Source: Streptomyces malachitofuscus (GTDB lineage Bacteria; Actinomycetota; Actinomycetes; Streptomycetales; Streptomycetaceae). From it: 64,000 bases of DNA. Of the stretch, positions 25,714 through 35,893 are shown in pieces. Each line of letters opens with the position of its first letter. Positions within the stretch are counted from its first letter, which is position 1. Where the stretch lies: assembly GCF_014650055.1 (NCBI RefSeq), contig NZ_BMUF01000016.1, forward strand, positions 1 through 64,000. The letters run 5' to 3'. The position numbers were made by a program, and so were the translations under genes. The notes beneath the pieces are model-generated. The model searched no databases. It saw only the letters and a list, made by a program, of their open reading frames with translations, and was not told where the DNA came from.

Positions 25714-28700
25714 TCAGCCAGCCAAGCGCGCGAAGTGCTCCCGGACAAGCTGCTTGTACTCCTCGCCAGGGCGAACCGGGCTGCCCTCGGAATCGGCGCT
25801 CTGCCGGAAGTCGGCCAAGATCAAATCCAGCTGCGATGCCGACAATCCGTAGAGATGGGCCACCCGTGCATCGAGTTCCGCCCGGAGGTTGTACTCCTCA
25901 TCTTTGGCAAGCGGGGCGCATTCCACGCCGAGCACTTCGGCCAGCTCACGGAACTCCGGGGTACGGCATGTGAGGCGTCCCGATACCCGGACCACTTCAG
26001 CGCCGTCTCCATGGTCAAGGGGGACGTCAGGCACGGGGAGCGTTGACATGATTGCTTTGCTCACAGTGCTTGATACCTTCCTCCTGACGACGAAATCCAG
26101 CGTTAGGCTGTTCAGTAGCGCAACTACGAATGCCATCGCTTCTGAGCTCAGGCACGTGCGGTAGCCGTTTGCCGTGTGGTCAAAAACGGACCGATAGAAG
26201 AAGTGCATCTCGGTTACTGCCGTCCCTGGAGGGAGGATGGCGGAAATCAAGGTGCGCTCATCACCGGCACGTGCTTTCTTACGCAGGCATGGACGGTAGG
26301 AGTCGGCAGGAATTTCAAGCGTTCCTTGCCGAGGGCCCGGGGTGCGCAAGAAGCGCTCCCCTCGGGACCGTGTCCTGGATCGCACATCCTTTTTCTTCGC
26401 GCGCTTTCGGGCTCGGCCTACGAGTGCGGCTTCGCCAATATCTTCCTTGAGCCGGTTGATCGGTTCCGAGAACTCGTGGACGTATTGATGGATGTCTTTT
26501 CCATCTCGCATCGGCATGCCGGTGCCATCCGGGGCGAAGGAGGCGCGGTCGTCGGAGATGTTGAACTCGCGCCCCCATTCAATATTCCATCCGCCTGCTG
26601 GCATTTCATCCAGGAAAAATGGGCGGTCCTTGTAAATCGCCTCCATGAGATGAAGCAGTGCGGGATCTCTGGCATCTGGTACGGCGAGTGATTCAGGGTC
26701 TAGCGCTTCAAGAGTTGCGCGTGAGATTGGCAGTCCGCGGGAATCTAGGTCGAGTAGATGGTCGACCTCGGACACATCGGCCGCGAAAGGTAGCGGGTCC
26801 GTGGGGCCACCGCGGCCAGCGACGAGCAGTAGGAACTGCTCGCTTCGGTGAATCGGAAAAATTCCTTTCGTGTTATCGCACAGGACGAAGCGGTCAATGG
26901 TGAACCGGTCGAGGAGTTCGCGGCGGTGGTCCGCTGTCGACACGTCCGACGAGACGCCGGAATCGATGACCAGTCCGAGTCGCCCCTGAGGGGACAGTAG
27001 GGAGATTTCCTTCTCCAGGAAAGTGCGATAATAGTTGAAGGCGATTCCATGAGAGTACAGCATGGTATACGCCCCTGAGGACTTGATGAAAGACTTAACG
27101 CCGTCGAGCCTCGTGTCCTCGTCCTTCTTTGCGGCTTCGATGTCTCGTCGTTTGTTGAGTTCTCTCTGCCGGAGGCTGCGCTCTCCCTGTTTCTTCAAGA
27201 GTGAATATGAGGGGTCAAAGCGGCCGTAGAATTCTGCTGCCTTAAAGGTAATGCCCTCCCAGGGAGGGTTTCCGATCATGGCATCGAAGCCGGCGTCGAC
27301 GCGTCGCTCCCCATCGGCGTCAAAAAATACCTCGGGGAATTCCACTTCCCAGTGGAAGGGGCGAATCTCGGTGCGCGTCCGGCCTGGGATGTCGGCCAAT
27401 CCGCTCCGTAGATCTTCACCGCGCTTGATGCTGTCATACCCGGAGAGCCATTGTCCTGAATTGTTCTTGAGTTGCTCGGTGTAGAAGAACGGCGCAACCC
27501 ACCAGTCCCCCAGGGCGCGTAGCCTGGTGAAGTCGTCGCTGTCGAGAAGTCGCGCAAAGCGCTGCTCCTTGGCGCGGACTTGCAGGCGGTCCTCCGACGG
27601 ATCGTGTGCCAATTTCTCGCGTACTCGCACAAGGGCGGAAAGGTCGGGCTCTTCCACTGCGAAAAGAGAGTCCTGCAGCTCGTCGATGGTGCTGGCCTTG
27701 CGCTGGACGCGTCCTCCCTGAGCAGGCAAAGGGACTCCTGTCCAGCTGTCGATTCCCGCACCGATCACAGCATTGCCGCAGCGCAGGTGCGCGTCGAGGA
27801 AGGACAGCGGCTTCCCGGCCGCCGCAGTGGTCAGCCAGAGGGAGACTTTGGCGAGCTCGACGGCCATGGGGTTGAGGTCCACACCGTAGATGCAGCGTTC
27901 GACGATCAGGCGGCGGTAGGCGGCGCGCTCGGCATCGTCGAGTTTGTGATCGAGTGTCTCGCCATCCCGTGCCAACGCTTCGCCGTATGCCTCGGTCAGC
28001 TGGTGGACGGCAGGGACGAGGAAAGCTCCGGACCCCATGGCGGGGTCGCAGATGCGGAGGCTGAGAATTTGCTCGGGGGTGGTGTCCTGGACGAGGGGGC
28101 GCAGGGTTTCACCGACGACGAAGTGCGCGAGGGGGCGGGCAGTGTAGTACGAGCCGGAGCCCTTGCGCTGGCCACTCGCCTCGAAGAGGTAGAAGGTACC
28201 GGTGCCGTAGGGCTCGATGATTTCGGCGTTTTCCGGCAACTGGTCGGTGCCGAGCACTTGGACCAGGGCGGATTGGCCGCGACCGATGCGGGCGAGGACC
28301 TTGGGTGTGTCGGCGATTTGAGGCTCGAAGGAGAGTAGGCCCTCGTAAATGCTGCCGAGTTGCTCGACGCCGAGTTCGCGGTAATTGACTGCTCGACGCC
28401 CTACTGGGGGTTTGCTCTTGTTGGTGCTGCGCTCTGCTTCGGTCCAGGAGAGAGCGTCGATGGCGTCGCGGACAAAAGTATCCCCGACAGTCAGGTCAGG
28501 CGCCTCCAGGAGGGGACACTTGGCGGGGTCGAAGAGGCCGCCGTTGAAGCCGGTGATCTGGAGTTCGCCGGCGTCGATGCCGTCGCGCAGCAGCGACCAC
28601 TGGGCGCTCAGGGAGTTCCAGAGGAAGCCGCCGTCGGGTTCCCAGGCCGCGTCGGCAGTGAGGATGTCCTTGCGGAGGGCTCGCAGAGAGTAGCCGCGGT

Positions 28701-29565
28701 CGTATGAAGGTGTGCCGACGGGCAGGAGGCCGCGGTCTTCCGCGTACGCGACGAACAGAAGTCGGTAGGCGACCTTCAGGGCGTCGGCGAAGAGGTCACG
28801 GGGCTCGGGAATGGCCTGTCCATGTAGCCGCCAGTGGTGCAGGGCACCGTTGGCGATGGCGCTGATGGCAGTGCGTACACCGCTGGAGAGGTTTTCGCTG
28901 ACGGCGGTGGCGGCGTCAGAGCTGGCGTCTTCGACGCGCTTCCACAGAATCTCGCCAGCGTCATCGAGGATGAACGCTTCGGGGCGCAGCAGGGCCCACA
29001 GGACGCGCCATTCGTGGTCGTCGCCGAGTTCGGCCAGGCCGGCTAGGTCGACTGAGAGGTAACTGGCTTCGCCGCCAAGTCCCGGGTCGCGCCGGATCAC
29101 CCGCAGTTCGGTGCCGTTGCTGAGCAGGACGGCAGGGAGCTTGTGCTCGCGGGCACAGACTTCGGCTTGGCGCTGCGGGCGCAGCTTGCCGGCCCGGCGA
29201 CCGGTGGGGGATGCGTCCAGGTGCTGACCGGGCGGGGTAATGAGCACAGAGACGAGGTCGTCTGTCGCAGACTCACCGTCGGTGTCATGTGCGCGGCCCA
29301 GGACGGGTTCCTCTATCGCTGGGAGGCTGCCGAGGAAAGCCCAGCCGAAGCAGGAGAGCCAGCTGAGCATACGCTTGCGGGTGTCGCTGGCGGTGCTGGT
29401 CTCGTCGATGTCAGCGACCAGGCGGTGCAGTTCGCGTTTGGCGTGGCGGATGCCGTCCGTGGCGTCCTCGGCCCCGATCCGGTCGCGCTGTTCGCGGAGG
29501 AAGAGGGCGGGATCGGAGAGGTAGTACGTCGACAGGGTGGTGCCGGCGACGGTGATGTTCAGCAT
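25714..29565 (-). CDS. Eco57I-type N6-adenine DNA methyltransferase (DrmMI/PglX-like)
   Basis: 1283 residues from the ATG at 29565, chosen for GGAGGTGGCCGA upstream and a 7-base overlap with the SNF2 gene stop. SAM-binding motif DPAMGSGAF lies near 507-515 and catalytic IGNPPWEG near 760. The large C-terminus is target-recognition-like. The N-terminal 400 residues are not assigned. It should mark host DNA at an asymmetric site so that the helicases attack only unmodified phage DNA. 26000-27500 is visibly less GC-rich than the flanking genes, a sign of foreign origin. Confidence 0.9.
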   Translation of the reverse strand: MLNITVAGTTLSTYYLSDPALFLREQRDRIGAEDATDGIRHAKRELHRLVADIDETSTASDTRKRMLSWLSCFGWAFLGSLPAIEEPVLGRAHDTDGESATDDLVSVLITPPGQHLDASPTGRRAGKLRPQRQAEVCAREHKLPAVLLSNGTELRVIRRDPGLGGEASYLSVDLAGLAELGDDHEWRVLWALLRPEAFILDDAGEILWKRVEDASSDAATAVSENLSSGVRTAISAIANGALHHWRLHGQAIPEPRDLFADALKVAYRLLFVAYAEDRGLLPVGTPSYDRGYSLRALRKDILTADAAWEPDGGFLWNSLSAQWSLLRDGIDAGELQITGFNGGLFDPAKCPLLEAPDLTVGDTFVRDAIDALSWTEAERSTNKSKPPVGRRAVNYRELGVEQLGSIYEGLLSFEPQIADTPKVLARIGRGQSALVQVLGTDQLPENAEIIEPYGTGTFYLFEASGQRKGSGSYYTARPLAHFVVGETLRPLVQDTTPEQILSLRICDPAMGSGAFLVPAVHQLTEAYGEALARDGETLDHKLDDAERAAYRRLIVERCIYGVDLNPMAVELAKVSLWLTTAAAGKPLSFLDAHLRCGNAVIGAGIDSWTGVPLPAQGGRVQRKASTIDELQDSLFAVEEPDLSALVRVREKLAHDPSEDRLQVRAKEQRFARLLDSDDFTRLRALGDWWVAPFFYTEQLKNNSGQWLSGYDSIKRGEDLRSGLADIPGRTRTEIRPFHWEVEFPEVFFDADGERRVDAGFDAMIGNPPWEGITFKAAEFYGRFDPSYSLLKKQGERSLRQRELNKRRDIEAAKKDEDTRLDGVKSFIKSSGAYTMLYSHGIAFNYYRTFLEKEISLLSPQGRLGLVIDSGVSSDVSTADHRRELLDRFTIDRFVLCDNTKGIFPIHRSEQFLLLVAGRGGPTDPLPFAADVSEVDHLLDLDSRGLPISRATLEALDPESLAVPDARDPALLHLMEAIYKDRPFFLDEMPAGGWNIEWGREFNISDDRASFAPDGTGMPMRDGKDIHQYVHEFSEPINRLKEDIGEAALVGRARKRAKKKDVRSRTRSRGERFLRTPGPRQGTLEIPADSYRPCLRKKARAGDERTLISAILPPGTAVTEMHFFYRSVFDHTANGYRTCLSSEAMAFVVALLNSLTLDFVVRRKVSSTVSKAIMSTLPVPDVPLDHGDGAEVVRVSGRLTCRTPEFRELAEVLGVECAPLAKDEEYNLRAELDARVAHLYGLSASQLDLILADFRQSADSEGSPVRPGEEYKQLVREHFARLAG

Positions 29566-32516
29566 TCGGCCACCTCCACGCACACGATGCAGCCGACTGG
29601 TTCGCCGGGTGTGACCTTGGCGACTTGGAAGCCTCGGCTGAGCGCCTTGCGGCGTCGGTCGAATTCGGCGTCGACGGCGGCGGTGGCCTCGTCGACGGTG
29701 TGGAAGGCGCCGTGTCCGGTGTCGGCGAAGAGGCCGAGCTGGATGGTGTCACCGGCTCCGGTGGCGAAGCGCCGTTCGGCTTCGGCGAGTTCGGCGGCGT
29801 GCCAGCGGTCCAGGTCGGCGTGTAGGTGTTGGGATTCGGCGGTCAATTGTTCTCGTAGTTCGTCGGCTCGTGCGGCGATGCGGCGGGAAGCTTCCTGCTG
29901 CCCGGTCAGGACAGCGGCCTCGAAACCGGCGGACAGTTCCTGACGGGCTCTCTCGACCGGGTCGAGGCTGCCGGTGGGGGCGGGGCGCTGTCGCAGTCGG
30001 CGCAGGTCGGCGGATGCGTCCTGGCTGGGGGCGGCCGGGGTACCGGCGTCCGTGCGCGGGACGAAGACGGGGACCAGGGGCTCTTCCAGGACGCGGTTGT
30101 CGTCGGAGGTGATGCGGCCCACATAGGTGAACAGCCAGCCACTGCCGCCTCCGGCGACGGGACGGACTGCGACGCGGCCGCCGTCGCGGTCGTCGTACAG
30201 GCGGGTGCGGACGCGCTGGAGGACCGCGCGCACCAGGGGGTGGGCGGGGGTGAGGAAGGCGATCCCGCGGTGCTCCGGCTCCAGGGCGACGGAACGGCTG
30301 AATGTGGCTTGAAACGCTTCTTGGGGAACGAGGGGATATTGCTTGAGGAGCGGTCCCGGCTCGATGGTCACGATTTCTCCGTTGCCGGTGACCTGGCCGT
30401 CGCACTGTCGGACCACGGAGGTCACCAGTTGCCGGAATTCCTCAAAGTCCGGCAACAGCCAGCGGGCCTGCTCACGGGCAGCCACGGTTTCTTCCTCGAC
30501 CTGTTTCTCGTTCTGCATGCTCTGCATGAGGACGAGGGCACCGCTGCGTTCGAGGTAGTCGCGGACCTGCTGAACCGCACGCTCCAGGCGCTCCTCCAGA
30601 TCGTGGGCGGAGGCGTCTTCGAGGAGGCCGTCGATGACGTCGCTGCGGCCCGCTACCCCCAGGACGTCGCTGCTGGAGCCGAGCTGTTTGGTGATGGTGG
30701 ACAGCTTGTCGCGCAGCCGCTGGAGGATCTCCTCGTCGCGGGTCTCGGCCAGGTAGAGGTAGCTGATCTCGACGACATGCTCCTGGCCGTAGCGGTCGAC
30801 GCGGCCGTTGCGCTGCTCCAGCCGGTTCGGATTCCAGGGCAGCTCGTAGTGGACCACCACATGGCAGGCATCCTGGAGGTTCAGCCCCTCGCCGGCCGCG
30901 TCGGTGGCCAGCAGGATCGCCCCTGGGGTGCGGGAGAAGCGCTCCAGTACCTCGCGGCGCTTGGCCAATGGGATGGTGCCGTCGATCCGCAGCAAGGGGC
31001 TGTGGCCCAGGTTCTTCTCCAGGTAGTCCAAAGTGTCGCGGTACTCGGTGAACAAGATGACGCGCTCGCCGCGCCGCCCGGCCCGAAAGCCCTCCAGCCA
31101 TCCCTGCAGGCGGGTGAGCTTGCTGTCATCACCCGGGCTGAGGGATTCGACCTGCTCCAGAAGCTTGCTGACCAGGCGCTGTTCCTCGCGTAGGTCGTCT
31201 TCGGGAAGATGGGCGGCCACGCCCTCCAGCGCGAGTTCCTCGGCAGCTCGCAGGTCTTCCTCGGGCAGCGCGGTGTCTCCTCGGTACTGCTGCAGGACGT
31301 CCATGCGGTGCCGGCCGGTGTGCTCGACGGGCGGGATGCCGAGGTTCTCCGCCCGGCGACGAAGGCTCTGCAGCAGCGCGTACGGGCTGGACAGAGCCCG
31401 CTTACGAAGCACTTCCAAGGCGAATGCCTGGACGTAATAGGAGTCGGTGTCGCGCAGGGCGTGGAGAACGCGCTTGCTGTGCCCGCGAAGCCGCTGGTGG
31501 ATCTCCTTTTCCCGGCTGGTCGGCCGCACCTCGATGGGATTCGGCGGCAGGCGTCGGCTGATCGGTTGCGGCGGCTCACCGCGAGTGACCTCGTCCTTGA
31601 GGCGGCGCACGATATACGGCTGGACCAGGTCGGTGTCCAGTCGTCCGTCGTCGGCTGCCAGGTGTGGGGAGAGGAGCTGCAGCAGGCTTGCGAAGGACTC
31701 CTGGTAACCGTTGTGTGGCGTGGCCGACAGCAACAACATCTCCCGGCTGTGGTCGGCCAGGGCCCGAGCCAGGCGGCTACGGTCGGTGGCGCTGGAGCGC
31801 CCCTCCCCTGCATACGCGCGCGCTACATGGTGGGCCTCATCCATGATCACAACGTCGAATGGCGGGGCGCTCTGGATCGCGGTGAGGTTGTTCTTTAGGT
31901 AGTCGATGGACGACACTGCGTAGGGCACTGCGGTCCACGGGCTGACGGTAGTGGGGTTGTCGCGGCGGATCTCCAGCCACTTCTTGCTGTCGACCTTGGT
32001 GAAGTCGAGATTGAATCGGAAGCGCATCTCCTCGACCCACTGATCCTGTAGACCGGCTGGGCAGGCGATCAGGACGCGGTCGGCACGCCCGCGGCGGGCC
32101 AGTTCCATCAGCACCAGGCCAGCCTCGATGGTCTTACCCAGACCAACGTCGTCCGCGACGAGCAGGCGTACTCGGGGCTGACGCATGGCGACCAGGACGG
32201 GGACGAGCTGGTAGGGCTCGACGTCGATTCGGCCATGCTCGACCGCCAGCAGGTCTCCGCGGCCATGCGCCATAGTGAGTGCGAGGGCGTCATGGAGCTC
32301 GTTGAGGCGGATCGGGTTGCCAGGCTCGAACCGCAATCGGGTCGCCGCTTCCGGGCGGAGCGTTGGCTCCCGGCTCGGCAACACTGTCAGACGCCGCGGA
32401 CCGGGACGCCCGTCAGTACGGCGCAAGTCGAGGAACGCCTCGCTGCCAGCGCCGCGGACCCCTTCGACTTCCCACAAGCGGTCTCGGAGCCGGACTCGCA
32501 TTCCGCGTTCGTACAT
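29559..32516 (-). CDS. SNF2-family helicase, DrmD-like
   Basis: 985 residues. SNF2 motor: DDVGLGKTIEAGLVLMEL (Walker A at 125-129), box II DEAHH (226-230), LLLSATPHNGYQ (motif III) and the C-terminal half with AGEGLNLQDACHVV and LPWNPNRLEQRNGRVDRYGQ (motifs V-VI). A long helical C-terminus follows. This architecture is that of DrmD from class 1 DISARM and of SNF2 proteins in phage-defence operons. ATG at 32516 has GGGAG 12 bases upstream; ATG at 32501 is an alternative. It overlaps the methylase start, so the two are translationally coupled. Confidence 0.88.
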   Translation of the reverse strand: MYERGMRVRLRDRLWEVEGVRGAGSEAFLDLRRTDGRPGPRRLTVLPSREPTLRPEAATRLRFEPGNPIRLNELHDALALTMAHGRGDLLAVEHGRIDVEPYQLVPVLVAMRQPRVRLLVADDVGLGKTIEAGLVLMELARRGRADRVLIACPAGLQDQWVEEMRFRFNLDFTKVDSKKWLEIRRDNPTTVSPWTAVPYAVSSIDYLKNNLTAIQSAPPFDVVIMDEAHHVARAYAGEGRSSATDRSRLARALADHSREMLLLSATPHNGYQESFASLLQLLSPHLAADDGRLDTDLVQPYIVRRLKDEVTRGEPPQPISRRLPPNPIEVRPTSREKEIHQRLRGHSKRVLHALRDTDSYYVQAFALEVLRKRALSSPYALLQSLRRRAENLGIPPVEHTGRHRMDVLQQYRGDTALPEEDLRAAEELALEGVAAHLPEDDLREEQRLVSKLLEQVESLSPGDDSKLTRLQGWLEGFRAGRRGERVILFTEYRDTLDYLEKNLGHSPLLRIDGTIPLAKRREVLERFSRTPGAILLATDAAGEGLNLQDACHVVVHYELPWNPNRLEQRNGRVDRYGQEHVVEISYLYLAETRDEEILQRLRDKLSTITKQLGSSSDVLGVAGRSDVIDGLLEDASAHDLEERLERAVQQVRDYLERSGALVLMQSMQNEKQVEEETVAAREQARWLLPDFEEFRQLVTSVVRQCDGQVTGNGEIVTIEPGPLLKQYPLVPQEAFQATFSRSVALEPEHRGIAFLTPAHPLVRAVLQRVRTRLYDDRDGGRVAVRPVAGGGSGWLFTYVGRITSDDNRVLEEPLVPVFVPRTDAGTPAAPSQDASADLRRLRQRPAPTGSLDPVERARQELSAGFEAAVLTGQQEASRRIAARADELREQLTAESQHLHADLDRWHAAELAEAERRFATGAGDTIQLGLFADTGHGAFHTVDEATAAVDAEFDRRRKALSRGFQVAKVTPGEPVGCIVCVEVAEC

Positions 32517-32986
32517 GACTGTGGAGTCTCCCTACCTGCTGATCAGCACCAGGAAGGCTACCGGGGCCCGGGAAGGGCTGCGCCCTAATCCAACTGTGTG
32601 CAGCCGATGCCCCCGGGTGGCGGGTGAACGGGTCGAGTCTTCCGGGCGCCAGCGCGGCTCGTCCTCTGCGCCATGACCTCCAGCACGCTTTCCAAATGTT
32701 CGTCTGGGCGTCCGGCGAGGGCCGGGGACGTTCTGACCTGCGGTAGAGCGGGTGATGGCGGGCGGTTCGGACGGCTCCGGACGGGAGTGAATGAGACCAA
32801 AACTGAGACCAGAAAGCACCAGGGTGGCCCTGCTCAGCCACGGCCGAGGGTTGTGTGACGGCCGCATCTGCGACGGGCTCTCGGGCGGGGTTCAGTCAAG
32901 TCGTGCCGTCACCTTGGCGGTGCGGACGCCCATGTCCGCCCCGAACCTGGTCGCTGGTCGGCGATCCTGCTGCGCCGTCCGAGGAG
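32517..32986. other. 470-bp gap upstream of SNF2 gene
   Basis: No gene is supported. Minus-strand frames here are Arg/Ser-rich shadows, including one with WSQFWSHS that faintly recalls integrase C-termini. It probably contains the promoter of the DISARM-like operon, but no clear -10/-35 pair stands out. Confidence 0.4.
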
Positions 32987-34132
32987 CTACCAGCGCTCCT
33001 CAATGCCTCCCCAGTCCTGCTGGTTGAGCGCTGATGCCCACTTGGTGGCCACACGCGTTCCATCAGCAAAGTGGCCCTCGGGGGTCTCCCACAGAGTGAA
33101 AGGTCCTAGCAGCTCGACCACGTCGTCACGGAGACCCCGCAGCCGACCTCGTCGTGCCTCGCGCACTCGCTCGACGATCGGCCTGAGTACGGACACCTGC
33201 AGCCCGTAGGGACCGAAGGACGCAGTGAAGTAGTCGCTGACAGCATCTGGCAACGGCTCCCCCGCTTCGAGGGCAGCGAGGAACGGCTCGTAGTAGGCGA
33301 GGACGAAGGAGTCAGGATCGTCCACACGAAGATCAACGGCCTCAGGCTCGTCCTCCTCTGGATCCACCGCAAAGAGGCACATGCGTTCTACGCCAGCGTC
33401 TGTCTCCTCGAAATAAGCAGCGCAGCCGTACGCGATCTCAGGAGCTACCCCACCGATGGAGCGCACCGTTCGCTTCTGGGACTGCATGCTGCGCTTCAGC
33501 CTGTAGTCGATGGGGTTGGATCGGCCCTTGGCCTCCGCGACGACCCAGCCGCCGCTGTGCCGTTGCCCGAAGAAGTCGGCGCGGCGCTTGCTCCGGGGAT
33601 CAACGAGGACTCCGTGCGACCCACCGTAGCGATCAATGTGCATCAGGAAACGCACGGAGAGAACGTGCGTGGAGAAGATGCCCGTCATGCCCTGGCCCAG
33701 GGTGTAGGAGAGGGCGACCTTCTCCGACTGGTCGAGTTCGCGGGCGAGGTCGGAGCGCATAACCCAGCCGTTCGGGTGGCGTCGCAGATACGCCGGGATC
33801 AGAGAGACGCGGTGCAGCCACTCGAAGGATGAGGTCAGCCCGTGCCGGGCGGTGTCGCCGGGTGCGCGCCCGGTGACGAACAGAGCGTGGGCGAGCGAGT
33901 CGATGCTGAAGGTGAGGTGGCGTGTGACTTTGCCGCCGAGTACAGGGAAGTCGACTGCCTTGTACCAGACTACGAGTTCATCGCCCCGCACGCCGCGCCC
34001 CCGGATCTCGATCACGAGCGTCCAGAGATACCAGGGGGCACAGCCCTTGCGCAGCCCTACGCGAGCGCGGCCTGTGAGGCAGCCGGCGAGTTTCGGGCTC
34101 AGACGTCGGCAGGATCGGGCGCGTCGTCCCAC
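32987..34132 (-). CDS. Hypothetical protein with PD-(D/E)xK-like nuclease motif
   Basis: 381 residues from GTG at 34132, which overlaps the upstream gene by 34 bases; GTG at 34015 would remove 39 residues. The centre contains RADFFGQRHSGGWVVAEAKG, an Asp, a spacer and E-x-K on a beta strand. That is the PD-(D/E)xK nuclease pattern, followed by a helix SNPIDYRLKRSMQSQKRTV. The remaining sequence is not recognised. It is second in a minus-strand series leading to the DISARM-like genes and so is plausibly a defence accessory nuclease. Confidence 0.65.
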   Translation of the reverse strand: MGRRARSCRRLSPKLAGCLTGRARVGLRKGCAPWYLWTLVIEIRGRGVRGDELVVWYKAVDFPVLGGKVTRHLTFSIDSLAHALFVTGRAPGDTARHGLTSSFEWLHRVSLIPAYLRRHPNGWVMRSDLARELDQSEKVALSYTLGQGMTGIFSTHVLSVRFLMHIDRYGGSHGVLVDPRSKRRADFFGQRHSGGWVVAEAKGRSNPIDYRLKRSMQSQKRTVRSIGGVAPEIAYGCAAYFEETDAGVERMCLFAVDPEEDEPEAVDLRVDDPDSFVLAYYEPFLAALEAGEPLPDAVSDYFTASFGPYGLQVSVLRPIVERVREARRGRLRGLRDDVVELLGPFTLWETPEGHFADGTRVATKWASALNQQDWGGIEERW

Positions 34133-35592
34133 CAGTTCGGCTCTTCGTCCTGAAGTTGGTCCGGGATCTCAACGGGATGGACGCAGCGACGCACGGCCGT
34201 TGCCCCGGTCTCGGGATGAACGGTTTCCTGCAGACCATGGTGGTCGCAGTGGGGGCACGCCTCGATGACTTCGCGGTTGTACACCCAACGAATATCTGCG
34301 GACAGCCGCCGGAAGCTGCTGAGCGCGAGGGGCGCCTCGTGCCAGCGGGGGACCTCGTACTCAGGAATGGCGTGGTGGAGTTCGATAGCTTTGTCGATCT
34401 TCCCGTTCAGGGAAGTCACCGAGGCAGAAGCGGCTTCCGGCGGTCCCATCCGCTGGTTGCGTTCCTTCCAGGCCGCGGCGGAGTCGGCGGCCCGCCACGC
34501 GAAGCAGATCATCTGTCCAGAGGTATATCCATGCCCGAAACCCTTGCGGATGACGTCCGTGAGTTCTTCCCGCCGTGCCGCCGGGACTTCGGGGTAGTCG
34601 TACTTCTTGGTGAGTAGGCCGTTGAGATACGAGGCGACGTTGGCGATTTCCATCTCGTCCGTCAACGAGGTGAAGGCTTCGCGCGCTGCGGCTCCCTGTG
34701 GGCCAGGCTGAGTCTTGAACCTGCTCGTGATCTCCTTGACGCGCTCCTGAGCGGCTGATCGGTCGCCGATGAGCCTCCACACGACGTCATTGGCGCCGAA
34801 GGTGATGTCGCCACCGTCCTTGGAGAGGCCGAATGCTCGGGGCGGGGTTTCCCGGGAGATGGCGAGCAGGTTCGAGTAGTAGAGCGCCAGTAGGAGTTCC
34901 CTGTCCTGTGCGGTGTCGCCGGTCCAACCCATCGGGCCGATACCCGTGATGCTCGGGAGCTGCTTGCCGGGGTTTCGGGTGGCGTAGCTGACCAACGCCA
35001 CATAGAGGGCCATGGCTCCAGGGTTGTCATCTGGGAGGTGGCTGATGGCCTCGGTCTTCGCCTCCTCGTCCTCGATTGCCTCGCCAACCAGGTGTTCGAA
35101 TTCTTCGGCCTTTTGCTTCTCGCGCGCCTGCTCGGCACGCTTCTGCTCAGCAGCCAGCTGCTGCCGTTCGGCCTTCTCACGCTTCTGGATTGCCGAGCAG
35201 TCGCCGCAGAGGTAGGTGGGGGCTTCGACGTCGAGGTACTTGCCGCCAACCTTGTTGGCCCAGGACCGGTTGGCGACGTTGATCGGTTCGGAGCAGTTCG
35301 CGCACAGGGAGCTCAGCAGGATGGCGTGGGAGTGCGCCGTTGCCACCGCTCCGATGTTGCTGGCCACTCCAATGCTGCTGACGGTTCGGGCCCATGTGCC
35401 GTCGTCCTTGATCTCCCAGTAGAGGGCACTGATCCGCTGGGCATCTTCGGGAGCATCATGATTGATCACGACGCGGATGCGGGGGGCACCCTCCGGGTAT
35501 TCCAGAATGATTGGCTGCGGAGCAGCTGGCTGCTGTTGCGGTTGGTGCTTCCTGGCTCGTTCCCGCTTGCGACGGCGCTCGCGCTTACCCAC
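34099..35592 (-). CDS. Hypothetical zinc-finger and coiled-coil protein
   Basis: 497 residues, GTG start behind GGGGAGGAACGT. A basic tail (GKRERRRKRERARKH) and a region with two CxxC pairs, CANC (near 97) and CGDC (near 128), form a zinc finger. A Gln/Glu/Lys-rich coiled coil (about 135-170) follows. The C-terminus carries another knuckle, CPHCDHHG. No enzymatic motif was found. It is followed by the PD-(D/E)xK-like gene with a 34-base overlap, so the pair is an operon, and is divergent from the CoiA-like gene. Confidence 0.7.
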   Translation of the reverse strand: MGKRERRRKRERARKHQPQQQPAAPQPIILEYPEGAPRIRVVINHDAPEDAQRISALYWEIKDDGTWARTVSSIGVASNIGAVATAHSHAILLSSLCANCSEPINVANRSWANKVGGKYLDVEAPTYLCGDCSAIQKREKAERQQLAAEQKRAEQAREKQKAEEFEHLVGEAIEDEEAKTEAISHLPDDNPGAMALYVALVSYATRNPGKQLPSITGIGPMGWTGDTAQDRELLLALYYSNLLAISRETPPRAFGLSKDGGDITFGANDVVWRLIGDRSAAQERVKEITSRFKTQPGPQGAAAREAFTSLTDEMEIANVASYLNGLLTKKYDYPEVPAARREELTDVIRKGFGHGYTSGQMICFAWRAADSAAAWKERNQRMGPPEAASASVTSLNGKIDKAIELHHAIPEYEVPRWHEAPLALSSFRRLSADIRWVYNREVIEACPHCDHHGLQETVHPETGATAVRRCVHPVEIPDQLQDEEPNWWDDAPDPADV

Positions 35593-35893
35593 ACGTTCCT
35601 CCCCGGTTCATGTCGGGATGGTGACGTACTCGCGCTGCGCATGGGCGGGTTTTCGCCGATCGCGATGGACGCCGAAGGGGACTCTGGGCGGGAACCCTCG
35701 TTCGAGTGGCGCTGCGTAAGGCGAGATGCTGGTGACAGCGATGGATCAGTCAAAGCCGTCTTCGACGTCACTTTGGTGAGCGGCCGGTCCGATCCTGCCT
35801 GCCGCTGGTGGCCCGTGTTTGCCGTCGATCATGGACTCACCGGGCCATGATGCGGTCTGTCGGAGTGTCAGTGGGCGTTTCTATGCTGGACGG
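35593..35893. other. Divergent promoter region
   Basis: 300 bp between the zinc-finger gene and the divergent CoiA-like gene. No small gene or strong repeat was seen; it should hold both promoters. Confidence 0.4.

Noticed and set aside
32413..32841. Integrase C-terminal remnant with WSQFWSHS
   Set aside because: Resemblance is limited to a few residues and there is no adjacent tRNA-like sequence.
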